Shown piece by piece: positions 24,890-32,122 of a stretch of DNA of 41,800 nucleotides. The stretch spans positions 1 to 41,800 of the forward strand of contig DAIDHB010000113.1 of NCBI GenBank assembly GCA_027452145.1, in the 5' to 3' direction. Position numbers and translations under genes: made by a program. This DNA comes from Planctomycetales bacterium. Lineage in GTDB: Bacteria > Planctomycetota > Planctomycetia > Isosphaerales > Isosphaeraceae. The notes under the pieces were generated by a model that worked only from the letters and a program-made list of their open reading frames with translations, did no database searches and was not told the origin of the DNA. The stretch's first letter is position 1, and every line of letters starts with the position of its first letter.

Positions 24890-25378
24890 TCACACGACGC
24901 GAGGGGCGACGATCGCCGTCATCCGCTTCCCTTCCATCGAGGGGTTCTTCTCGACCTTGCCGACCTCCTCCAGGGCCTGGAGAACCTCGTCCATGACCCG
25001 GCGGCCCTCGTCGATGTGGGCCAGCTCGCGGCCGCGGAAGAGCACGTTCACCAGGACCTTGTCCTTGTGCTCGAGGAACTCGCGGGCGCGCTTGACCTTC
25101 ACCTCGATGTCGTGGTCGCCGGTCTTGGGACGGACCCGGATCTCCTTGATGTGGATCTGGTGCTGCTTCTGCTTGGTGAGCTTTTTCTTCTGGGTGTACT
25201 TGAACTTGCCGTAGTCGATGATCTTGCAGACGGGCGGGCGCTCGTTGGGAGCGACCTCGACCAGGTCCAGCCCGGCCTCGCGCGCCGCCTCCAGAGCCTT
25301 GCTCGTTGGCATGACCCCGAGCATGGCACCCTCGGCATTGATGACCCGCACGGGGGAGATGCGGATCTGTTCGTTCAC
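24890..25378 (-). CDS. infC: translation initiation factor IF-3
   Basis: The product is IF-3, with an N-terminal domain ([51 protein letters not shown]), a basic linker ([20 protein letters not shown]) and a C-terminal domain ([32 protein letters not shown]). IF-3 binds the 30S subunit and proofreads start codons. The shown start is the GTG at 25378, with AGGGG seven bases upstream. The frame is open upstream to a stop at 25430-25432. An in-frame ATC at 25405 has GAGGAGG only five bases before it, which would give nine more residues ending in RGLR just before VNEQIR. AUU or AUC starts are known for infC, so 25405 may be the true start. Confidence 0.95.
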   Translation of the reverse strand: MNEQIRISPVRVINAEGAMLGVMPTSKALEAAREAGLDLVEVAPNERPPVCKIIDYGKFKYTQKKKLTKQKQHQIHIKEIRVRPKTGDHDIEVKVKRAREFLEHKDKVLVNVLFRGRELAHIDEGRRVMDEVLQALEEVGKVEKNPSMEGKRMTAIVAPRVV

Positions 25379-25551
25379 CCTGAGACCCCTCTCGATCGGT
25401 CCGATAGCGTCCTCCTCGGGGACGAAAAACTAACCAGGGACCCGCGGGCGGAGCCGACCCCGGGGAAAATCCCCGAAGGCAAAAGGCTCCCAGCACGACC
25501 CTCCAGGCCACGGCCCCACAGCCGCGCCCGGTCGTCGCAGGTCAAACCTAT
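25379..25551 (-). promoter_or_regulatory. structured infC leader, candidate autoregulatory region
   Basis: The predicted infC mRNA leader is about 165 bases. On the minus strand it contains a tight hairpin CGGGGA-TTT-TCCCCG (25461-25475), further GC-rich self-complementary words, and then TTAGTTTTT (25424-25432) shortly before the GAGGAGG. This resembles leaders controlled by L20 or by IF-3 in general layout, but no known motif is proven by eye. Confidence 0.35.
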
Positions 25552-25580
25552 CCTTTACGATTCCATCAACGCGTTGTCAA
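25552..25580 (-). promoter_or_regulatory. candidate infC operon promoter
   Basis: On the minus strand a perfect TTGACA (25580-25575), a 17-base spacer and TAAAGG (25557-25552) form a sigma-70-like promoter. The -10 is weak, with three of six matches. It is the only such match seen upstream of infC and lies in the divergent gap before the VOC gene. Confidence 0.45.
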
Positions 25581-25714
25581 GATCGTCTCTCATCGGTTCG
25601 ATGACTCGCGACTCGACGCCCCCTTGCGTCCGGCCCGGACGAGGGTGCATATTCGGATGGCCCGGCGGCCCGTCGCGGCCGCGCCGGCGAGACCGAGGAA
25701 GAGAGAGTGGATTC

Positions 25715-26125
25715 GTGCAACCGATCGCATGCGTCGTCGAGACCGGGGTCTACGCCGACGACCTGGACGCGGCCGAGGACTTCTACCGGGACGTGCTGGA
25801 CCTGACGGTCCGCCGGAAAGAGGCCGGACGGCACGTCTTCTTCCAGGTAGGCGATCGCGGGATGCTGCTCATCTTCCGCCCGGATGAGACGATGCGCGGC
25901 ACCCCGCTGCCGGCCCACGGCGCCCGAGGGCCGGGCCATTTTGCCCTGGGGATCGCGGCGGACGACCTCGACGCCTGGCGGACGCGCCTGGCCGAGCGGG
26001 GCATCCCGGTCGAGCACGAGGAAACCTGGCCGGGAGGCGGCCGGTCGCTCTACTTCCGCGACCCGGCGGGCAACTCGGTCGAGTTGATCACCCCCGGCGT
26101 CTGGGGGCTGCCGACGGGCTGGTGA
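25715..26125 (+). CDS. VOC (glyoxalase/bleomycin resistance-type) protein
   Basis: The 136-residue product has the paired beta-alpha-beta-beta-beta modules of the vicinal oxygen chelate fold. These are VVETGVYADDLDAAEDFYRDVLDL with HVFFQVGDRGMLLIF, and then GHFALGIAADDLDAWRTRLAERGI with SLYFRDPAGNSVELIT. Probable metal ligands are the Glu of VVET, the His of GHFAL and the Glu of VELIT. The reaction is unknown and could be a lyase, dioxygenase or isomerase. The GTG at 25715 is preceded by a GAGAGAG purine run and is the only start that keeps the fold complete. It lies 39 bases before an epimerase gene on the same strand and is probably co-transcribed with it. Confidence 0.85.
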   Translation: MQPIACVVETGVYADDLDAAEDFYRDVLDLTVRRKEAGRHVFFQVGDRGMLLIFRPDETMRGTPLPAHGARGPGHFALGIAADDLDAWRTRLAERGIPVEHEETWPGGGRSLYFRDPAGNSVELITPGVWGLPTGW

Positions 26126-26164
26126 CACGACTGGCGAGCGAACGAGACTGCGGAGGCGATTCGA

Positions 26165-27139
26165 GTGGATACGCGGGTCTTCATGACGGGCGGCTTCGGC
26201 TGCATCGGCGCCTGGGTCGCGAAGAAGCTGGTTGAGACCGGCCGCGAGGTCTGGATCTTCGACCTCAAGGAGGACACTCACCGGCTGGACCTGGTCCTCG
26301 ACCCGGAGCATCGGCCGCTCGTCCACTTCCTCCCGGGTGATGTCTCGGATGCCGAGGCGGTCCTCCGCGCCGTCGACGACTGCGGCGCCACGCATTTGCT
26401 CCACCTGGCGGGCCTCCAGACGCCCACCTGCCGGGCCCAGCCGATCCTGGGTGCCCGGGTCAACGTCATCGGCACACTCGCCGTGTTCGAGGCCGCCCTC
26501 GCGCGGAAGGACCGGGTGCGCCGGGTCGTCTACGCCAGCTCGGCGGCCGTGCACGGGCCGGCGGATCCAGCCGGCGGCCCGCTCGGCGACGAGGTCCGTC
26601 TGGCGCCGGTGACCCATTACGGGGCGTACAAGGTGTGCAACGAGCTGAACGCCCGCGTCTACTGGCTCGATCACGGGATCACGAGCGTCGGGCTTCGGCC
26701 GTGGACGGTTTATGGCGTCGGGCGCGACTTCGGGATGACCAGCGAGCCGACGAAGGCGATCAAGTCGGTCGCGGTCGGCCGGCCCTACCGGATCAGCTAC
26801 GGCGGGAGGCAGGACCTCCAGTACGTCGGCGACGTGGCTGAGACCTTCGTGCGGGCACTCGACCGCCCGTTCGAGGGAGCCGACGCCTTCAACCTCGCCG
26901 GCGCCGTCGAGACGATCGAATCGTTCGTCTCGGCCCTCAGCCTGGTCGTGCCCGAGGCCCGGGGCCTGGTGACACACGGCGACCGGCAGCTCCCGATCGC
27001 CGCGGACCTGGACGACCGACGGCTCCAGGAGCGGCTCGGCCCGATCCCGACGACCCCCTTGAAGGAGGGGATCGCCGAGACATTTCGCCGATTCGTCGCC
27101 CTGCGGGACCAGGGCCGGCTGGACCTCTCCGACCTGTGA
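26165..27139 (+). CDS. NAD-dependent epimerase/dehydratase (extended SDR)
   Basis: The 324-residue product starts at a GTG (26165) and opens with the Rossmann loop VFMTGGFGCIGAWVAKKLVETG (GxxGxxG). An acidic cofactor-selecting FDLKED follows. The catalytic region has VVYASSAAVHGP and the YxxxK pair in HYGAYKVCNELN, and then LRPWTVYGVGRDFGMTSEPTKAIKSVAVGRPY, all typical of sugar-nucleotide epimerases and dehydratases. The substrate is unknown. It is likely the second gene of a two-gene operon with the VOC protein. It converges with the isomerase gene, with 18 bases between their stops. Confidence 0.9.
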   Translation: MDTRVFMTGGFGCIGAWVAKKLVETGREVWIFDLKEDTHRLDLVLDPEHRPLVHFLPGDVSDAEAVLRAVDDCGATHLLHLAGLQTPTCRAQPILGARVNVIGTLAVFEAALARKDRVRRVVYASSAAVHGPADPAGGPLGDEVRLAPVTHYGAYKVCNELNARVYWLDHGITSVGLRPWTVYGVGRDFGMTSEPTKAIKSVAVGRPYRISYGGRQDLQYVGDVAETFVRALDRPFEGADAFNLAGAVETIESFVSALSLVVPEARGLVTHGDRQLPIAADLDDRRLQERLGPIPTTPLKEGIAETFRRFVALRDQGRLDLSDL

Positions 27140-27157
27140 GGCCGGGGCCGCCGAACG

Positions 27158-28216
27158 TTATTGCCTGGGCCGGGCGCCTCCGGGCGGCGGGACGGCCGGG
27201 GCCGCCGGGGCACCAGGCTGCTGCGCCGGCTCGTTGGCGAACAGGTCCTTCGGCATCGGCTGCACCTCGATCTTCGCCGTCTTGCGCTCCTCGGTGACGA
27301 TCTGCTTCTCCAGCTCCATGTTGAACCGCTGGGCCAGGAACGGCTTCACCTTCTCGAAGTCGGGCAGGCGGCCCTCCTTGCGGTCGGTGACGTGGATCAG
27401 GTGCATGCCGAACGGGGTCTCAATGGGCTCGGAAACCTCGCCCTTCTTCAGCTTGAACGCCGGATTCGCGAACTCCTCCACAAAGCCGCTATCGAGCGTG
27501 AAGTAGTCGAGATCGCCGCCCGCTCCGCCGGCGTTGGCCGGGTCCTCGGAATACTTGTTCGCTGCCGCGGCGAAGGTGGTTTTGCCGCCGACGATGTCCT
27601 TGCGGATCGCCTCGAGCTTCTGCCGGGCCTTCGCCTTCTGTTCCTGCGTGGCGTTCGAGTCCACCTTGACCAGGATGTGGCTGGCGCGGACCTGCGTGCC
27701 GGCGAAGCGGTCGCGATGCTGGTTGAGGAACCGGCGCAGTTCGGCGTCGGTCGCCTTGCTCGAGGTGAACTCGGACCAGCGCAACTTGTTGGCGATCTCC
27801 TTCTTCAGCTCGGCCATCGACGAGCCGTTCTGCGCCAGGACCGCCTGGAGGTCGGCGGTCTGGCCTTCCTTCTTCATCTGCTCCTTCATCCGATCGATCT
27901 GGGCGTCGACCTTGTCCTCGGGAACCTGGATGCGCTGCGCGCTCAGGTAATGGTTGAGCACGTGGAAGTTCACCAGCAGGTCGACCGCCTGCCGATACGC
28001 CATCTCGCGCTCGTCGGCCTGGACGGGAGGATACTGACTCAGCAGGCGCACCACGTCCGCGCGGGTGACCTTGTCGGTCTGCCCGCGGCTGATCACGGTC
28101 GCCATCACCTGGTCAATTCGCGGGTCTCGCTTGGGCTTGGCCTCCTGACCCTGGCCGACGCCGGCCCACCCCACGGCGATGAGGCCCAGCAGGCCGGTGC
28201 GGACGATCCTGGACAT
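27158..28216 (-). CDS. secreted parvulin-type peptidylprolyl isomerase
   Basis: The 352-residue product starts at the ATG at 28216, with AGGGAG upstream, and has a signal peptide of about 24 residues (LLGLIAVGWAGVGQGQE). Residues about 30-170 form a SurA-like helical chaperone domain. Residues about 175-280 are a single parvulin domain (VRASHILVKVD, AAANKYSEDPANAGGAGGDLDYF, FKLKKGEVSEPIETPFGMHLIHV). The last 30 residues are Ala/Pro-rich. It should assist folding of exported proteins in the periplasm. A perfect -10 TATAAT lies about 115 bases upstream. Confidence 0.92.
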   Translation of the reverse strand: MSRIVRTGLLGLIAVGWAGVGQGQEAKPKRDPRIDQVMATVISRGQTDKVTRADVVRLLSQYPPVQADEREMAYRQAVDLLVNFHVLNHYLSAQRIQVPEDKVDAQIDRMKEQMKKEGQTADLQAVLAQNGSSMAELKKEIANKLRWSEFTSSKATDAELRRFLNQHRDRFAGTQVRASHILVKVDSNATQEQKAKARQKLEAIRKDIVGGKTTFAAAANKYSEDPANAGGAGGDLDYFTLDSGFVEEFANPAFKLKKGEVSEPIETPFGMHLIHVTDRKEGRLPDFEKVKPFLAQRFNMELEKQIVTEERKTAKIEVQPMPKDLFANEPAQQPGAPAAPAVPPPGGARPRQ

Positions 28217-28330
28217 CGATGACTCTCCCTCTTGATCGTGCGGAAGCAGATGAGTACCACCCGGCCGATGAATCCCCGGGGCCCGACTTCGGCGTCGGCA
28301 ACCAATGGGCCGACACGCCTGAACCCCCGG

Positions 28331-28336
28331 ATTATA
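28331..28336 (-). promoter_or_regulatory. perfect -10 box upstream of the isomerase gene
   Basis: On the minus strand TATAAT occurs in a GC-rich context about 115 bases before the ATG at 28216. No good -35 hexamer is found at 16-18 bases. A TTGACC lies 32 bases upstream, which is too far. Confidence 0.35.
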
Positions 28337-28590
28337 CGGAATTCCGGCCCCGCCGCCGCGCGAGTTGAGGTCAATTCCCGGTGCGCGCGGCGTGGACACG
28401 GCCTCCCGGCTGATACGGGCGGCGGATCTCGAAGGTTCGCTCATCCTTTTCTGGGTGCGAATCTAGGCAAATCAGCAAAGACAGGAGAGGAGATCGTCTC
28501 TCGGTGCGCGTGATGCCGGGACGAGGAGGGGAGGCTGGCGCAGACCGGACCCGGGGTCGCTGCAAACGCACCCCGGGTCCAGGAAGGGCT

Positions 28591-28653
28591 CGTAAGATGG
28601 GTAAAATCCACCGATCGCCACGCTCTTGCGAGGGCGGTTTCACCCACCTTACG
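28591..28653. repeat. CGTAAG(A/G)TGGGT inverted repeat
   Basis: The arms are CGTAAGATGGGTAAAATCC (28591-28609, with ACC beyond) and GGTTTCACCCACCTTACG (28636-28653). They pair over 18 bases with about three mismatches. The core word GTGGGTGAAACC is shared with the repeat at 12566-12617. It lies 18 bases beyond the stop of the RdgC-like gene and could work as a 3' hairpin. Confidence 0.6.
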
Positions 28654-28671
28654 GATTCACCAGGCGATCGA

Positions 28672-29850
28672 TCAGGCCGCCTGGAGCCAGCGGCGGATGC
28701 GGCCGAGCTCGTCGGTCCAGCCGCTGCCGGTCCGGCGGAGCAAATACGCCTGATAGAGAAGGTCGAGGGTCTCGGTGAGATGGCGGAGGCCATCGACCCG
28801 GGCCATTTTCTGGTCGTGGCGCGAGAGGCCGTCGTCGTCGGGTTTCGGCAGCGCGGCGCCCGAGACGGCGAGGGTCTCGGCCTGGAGGGTCAGCTCGTAC
28901 TGGGCACCGTGGCGGACGAGGATCATGCCGGCCTTGCGCGGGAGCTTGCCCGACTGGAGGGCGCGAAGGGCCTCGGGGAGCCGGGTCGGAGCGTCATCGG
29001 TGAGCTGGTCGCGGCCGGTCTCGCCGCGGGGGCAATCGAGCGTCAGGGTCTTGGCGAGCATGACGGTCGCCTCGGAGCCGTCGGCCAGGCGGACGGTCTC
29101 GCCGTCGTTCTGGAGGGCGTGCCAGATCCAGAGGAGGAATTCGTTGCCGAGGTAGTCGAGGCTGGTGGGATCGTCGCCGGCCCAGGCGACCGAGGGGGCC
29201 ACGCAGTCCGGCGCCGTCGCCGGGGCGATGGGGCTGCCGCGGAGGATCATCGACTCGACGCCCGGCTCGCCCGGCGCCTCGAGCTCGATGCCACGCGCCA
29301 CAGCGCCGGCGGTGAGCGGCTCGAGGGTGCGGTCGAACGTCTCGCGGAAGAGCCCCTGGAGCCGTTCGAGGACGCTCGAGCTGGTCGCGCCGGCGTAGAG
29401 CGTCTGGGTGCGGCCGTCCCACAGGATCGGGTAGTGGTTGTGGCGGCGGAAGCGGCCGTCGGCGGCCTCGGCGGCGGCGCGGGCCTGCGCGGCCTCCTTG
29501 GCCTCCTCCTTCTGGGCCTTGGTGGCGAAGCCGCTGGGATTCGTGCGCGCCCGGGCCTCGATCTCCATCTGGGTGTAGGCGCGCAGCAGAGAGCCCGGGA
29601 TCTTGTCGGCGTCGATCCGGATGGCCATGTGGATGGCGTCGTTGATGATGTTCTTGCCCAGCTCGATCGTCTGGTCGAGGACGTGGTCGCCCCCCGCCCA
29701 GCCGACGGAGATCCCATCGGCGGCCTCGGCGCCGTGGCGGCCGATCATGTGCTGGCGGGCCAGCTCCAGGATGTCGTCGCCGAAGGGCAGGGGTGAATCC
29801 CCGCCGACCCGATACCGCGTATAAGTGACCCGCCCGCTCAGGAAGCCCAT
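28672..29850 (-). CDS. RdgC-like protein (putative)
   Basis: The 392-residue product starts at the ATG at 29850, which has an ideal GGAGG seven bases upstream. The layout resembles RdgC, a ring-shaped DNA-binding protein that limits RecA. An N-terminal beta segment (MGFLSGRVTYTRYRV) is followed by a strand-helix region (NIINDAIHMAIRIDADKIPG). A charged helical linker comes next (FATKAQKEEAKEAAQARAAAEAADGR), then strands HYPILWDGRTQTLYAGATSSS, and a helix (VLERLQGLFRETFDRTLEPL). The C-terminal half has more strands and a final helical segment. The match is by pattern only, and it is longer than the 303-residue E. coli protein. It could instead be an unnamed planctomycete family. No recombination genes are adjacent. 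Confidence 0.5.
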   Translation of the reverse strand: MGFLSGRVTYTRYRVGGDSPLPFGDDILELARQHMIGRHGAEAADGISVGWAGGDHVLDQTIELGKNIINDAIHMAIRIDADKIPGSLLRAYTQMEIEARARTNPSGFATKAQKEEAKEAAQARAAAEAADGRFRRHNHYPILWDGRTQTLYAGATSSSVLERLQGLFRETFDRTLEPLTAGAVARGIELEAPGEPGVESMILRGSPIAPATAPDCVAPSVAWAGDDPTSLDYLGNEFLLWIWHALQNDGETVRLADGSEATVMLAKTLTLDCPRGETGRDQLTDDAPTRLPEALRALQSGKLPRKAGMILVRHGAQYELTLQAETLAVSGAALPKPDDDGLSRHDQKMARVDGLRHLTETLDLLYQAYLLRRTGSGWTDELGRIRRWLQAA

Positions 29851-30052
29851 CCGAACACCTCCTACTTTGGAGCCGCCGGTCCCCCGTTGCCGCTCACCGG
29901 CACGAACGGCCCTGTCGAGGTTGGGTGCTTGTTGCCAACGAGGTCCGCGCGATCGACAAAGGCCCCTATTAGATCGGGCCTCCCGCCGCCCGGCTTCAGC
30001 GATGATGCCTCCTTGCGGCCCGGGACCGTGCGCGACCTCGCCATCCTGGCGG

Positions 30053-30550
30053 TCAGGTAAAATTGACGAACTGGAGCGGGTATTCCGGTCCGTTCGCCTT
30101 GAGATGGGCGATGACCGTCTGGAGCTCGTCGATCTTCTTGCCGGTGACACGCAGCTTGTCTTCCATGATCTGCGCCTGCACCTTGAGCTTGAGCTGCTTG
30201 ATGTCCTTGATCATCTTGCGGGCGTCGTCCGTGTCGATGCCTGTGTGCAGCGTCAGCACCTCGCGGACGGTGTCATGCGACGCTTCTTCGAGCTTCCCGC
30301 GGCGCAGGGCGCCCACCGGCACACCCCGGCGCGACATCTTCTCCTTGAGCACCTGGACCACCGTATCGAGCTGACCCTTGTGGTCGGCCAGCAGCGTCAG
30401 CGTGTTGTCCTTCTTGTTGAACTCGATCGAGGCACGCGTCCCCTTGAAGTCGAACCGGACGGCCAGCTCGTGCTGCGCCTGGACGACCGCGTTGTGCATC
30501 TCGGCGTGGTTGATCTCGCTGACGACGTCGAAGGCATGATTGTCGGCCAT
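30053..30550 (-). CDS. yajQ: YajQ family nucleotide-binding protein
   Basis: The 165-residue product matches YajQ along its length (usually about 163). Landmarks are FDVVSEINHAEMHNAVVQAQ, the strand RFDFKGTRASIEFNKKDNTL, LKEKMSRRGVPVGALRRGKLEEASHDTVREVL, and the C-terminal KKIDELQTVIAHLKANGPEYPLQFVNF. YajQ proteins have been reported to bind tRNA/GTP and, in Xanthomonas, cyclic di-GMP. Their cellular role here is unknown. AGGAGA lies nine bases before the ATG. It follows the transporter gene by 29 bases on the same strand and is probably co-transcribed with it. Confidence 0.95.
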   Translation of the reverse strand: MADNHAFDVVSEINHAEMHNAVVQAQHELAVRFDFKGTRASIEFNKKDNTLTLLADHKGQLDTVVQVLKEKMSRRGVPVGALRRGKLEEASHDTVREVLTLHTGIDTDDARKMIKDIKQLKLKVQAQIMEDKLRVTGKKIDELQTVIAHLKANGPEYPLQFVNFT

Positions 30551-30579
30551 GGGATGGGATCTCCTGCGACATTGAACGT

Positions 30580-32046
30580 TCAGAGGAGTCGGAAGATGGC
30601 GGCCGCGAGGAGCACCGCGCCCCCGGCGAAGAGGGGCGGTGCGACCTGCCGGATGAGCGCGGCGGGCCGGGCATGCGAGAGGGTTGCGCAGACCATGACG
30701 ACGGCGGCGGCCGGGCTCATCGTGCGGCCGAAATGAGCGCCGAGTGCCGAGACCGTCCCCAGCTTGACCGGGTCCAGCCCCATCGAGCCGGCGGCCGGGA
30801 CGAAGAACTCCATGACGGCAACCGCCGGCGCGATCCCCGTGCCCGAGATCACCGCCAGCGCCCACGGACCGGCCATCCCGGCGGCCAGCGCCAGGTCGGG
30901 CCAGCGAGCGATGTGGCGGATCACCACGGCGATCAATCCGCTGAGCCGGACGCCCTCGGCGAACGTCGAGGCCGCGACGATCAGCGAGATGACGTGGTAA
31001 TACGCATACCCCGCGCCCTCGAAGAACGACGGCGCCAGCCCCCGGATCGCGGCGGGGCTCGCGAGTCCAGCGGCGATGATTCCGATCAGCATCGCGGCGA
31101 GGATCCGGATTGGGCCCTCGAGCCCGCGCAGCGGCGACATCGGGCCGAGCAGCGGATCGCCCATCAGGATCGCCAGTGGAATGACCGGCACGATCGCCTT
31201 GAACAGGTTGATCCGGAAGGGTCCATCGGCATCGCCGGCCTTTTCGGAGCCCGCGTCCCGCTCGTCGGCGTTCGCCGGCCCGCGGCGGAGCGACAGCAGC
31301 CAGAAGGTCAGAAGCGCCGTCGAGCAGGCAGCCAGATTCAGCCCGGCGGATTGCCGGATCAGTTCGGGGCCGGGGAGGCCGGTCAACGCGGCGAGCTTGC
31401 GCATCTCGACGGCGCCCGGGTTGAACAGCTCGCCGCCCATCGAGGCGCCGAGCAGCAAGACGGCGCCGGCCTGCGCGGGCCCGAATCCGCCGGCTCGAAG
31501 CAGCGGCAGCAGGATCGGCCCGAGCACCGAGGCCGTCCCGGCCTGGCTGACGATCGTGGTGTTGATGACGTATCCGGCCGCGATGCCGCCGGGCACGAGC
31601 AGGGCGCGCGCACGCCGGATCGGGATCAGCAACAGCTCGACGAGGTGCCGGTCGCAGCCGGTGGTGCGCAGGACGAACGCGAACCCGACCGCCGACCCGA
31701 TCGGGACAACCGTGGCCTTGCTGGTCATCTCGGCGACCATGCGTTCGAGCATCGCCGCCATCCCGCCATGAGCGAGGAACAGCGGCACTGCGCCGATCAG
31801 GAGCACGAGCCGGACGTCAAATCCCAGCGCAACCATCGCCGTGACGACGACGAGGTCGACTGCCGCAATGACGACGGGGCCGATGGTCAATGCCGGCGCG
31901 GCCGGCGAGGCCGCGGACGCCTGCGCGGGCGGCGGTTGATCCGGTCCCGCGGCGTGCGCGCTGGACCAGGCTGCAAGCAGCGCGAGGCTCGCCAGCACCA
32001 CGGCGATCGGCATGATCGGCGGCCGGGTCGTTGCGATCGATCGCAT
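30580..32046 (-). CDS. DcuC-type C4-dicarboxylate transporter family protein
   Basis: The 488-residue product is an integral membrane protein with about 11-13 hydrophobic segments. Features of the DcuC family include TSKATVVPIGSAVGFAFVLRTTGCDRHLVELLLIP, AAGYVINTTIVSQAGTASVLGP, GASMGGELFNPGAVEM, FFEGAGYAYYHVISLIVAASTFAEGV, and the C-terminal GSMGLDPVKLGTVSALGAHFGRTMSPAAAVV. DcuC proteins carry succinate, fumarate and similar acids in anaerobes. In this likely aerobe the substrate may differ. The first about 40 residues look like a signal-anchor. The frame can start at a TTG at 32061, but the ATG at 32046 is preferred. Confidence 0.85.
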   Translation of the reverse strand: MRSIATTRPPIMPIAVVLASLALLAAWSSAHAAGPDQPPPAQASAASPAAPALTIGPVVIAAVDLVVVTAMVALGFDVRLVLLIGAVPLFLAHGGMAAMLERMVAEMTSKATVVPIGSAVGFAFVLRTTGCDRHLVELLLIPIRRARALLVPGGIAAGYVINTTIVSQAGTASVLGPILLPLLRAGGFGPAQAGAVLLLGASMGGELFNPGAVEMRKLAALTGLPGPELIRQSAGLNLAACSTALLTFWLLSLRRGPANADERDAGSEKAGDADGPFRINLFKAIVPVIPLAILMGDPLLGPMSPLRGLEGPIRILAAMLIGIIAAGLASPAAIRGLAPSFFEGAGYAYYHVISLIVAASTFAEGVRLSGLIAVVIRHIARWPDLALAAGMAGPWALAVISGTGIAPAVAVMEFFVPAAGSMGLDPVKLGTVSALGAHFGRTMSPAAAVVMVCATLSHARPAALIRQVAPPLFAGGAVLLAAAIFRLL

Positions 32047-32066
32047 GGGGCCTCGCTTCAACCTGC

Positions 32067-32121
32067 CGTAGGTCAGGCTTTGGCCTGACGGTTCAAACCT
32101 GTCAGGAAGATCTGACCTACG
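32067..32121. repeat. CGTAGGTCAG nested inverted repeat
   Basis: The arms are CGTAGGTCAGGCTTTGGCC (32067-32085, with TGAC beyond) and GTCAGGAAGATCTGACCTAC (32101-32120, with a final G). The outer ten bases pair perfectly. Each arm is itself a small hairpin (GTCAGGC..GCCTGAC and GTCAG..CTGAC), so a cloverleaf-like structure is possible. It fills the whole gap between the PLP enzyme stop and the transporter start. Confidence 0.6.
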
Positions 32122-32122
32122 T

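Larger units (their letters stand above)
28217..28671. other. 455-bp intergenic region
   Basis: No supported gene is seen. The region holds the isomerase promoter candidate (28331-28336) and an inverted repeat (28591-28653) just after the stop of the RdgC-like gene. Confidence 0.55.

Noticed and set aside
24612..25214. Plus-strand frame across the infC-rpmI gap and infC
   Set aside because: Its product is low-complexity and ends antisense to infC. The start lacks a ribosome binding site.
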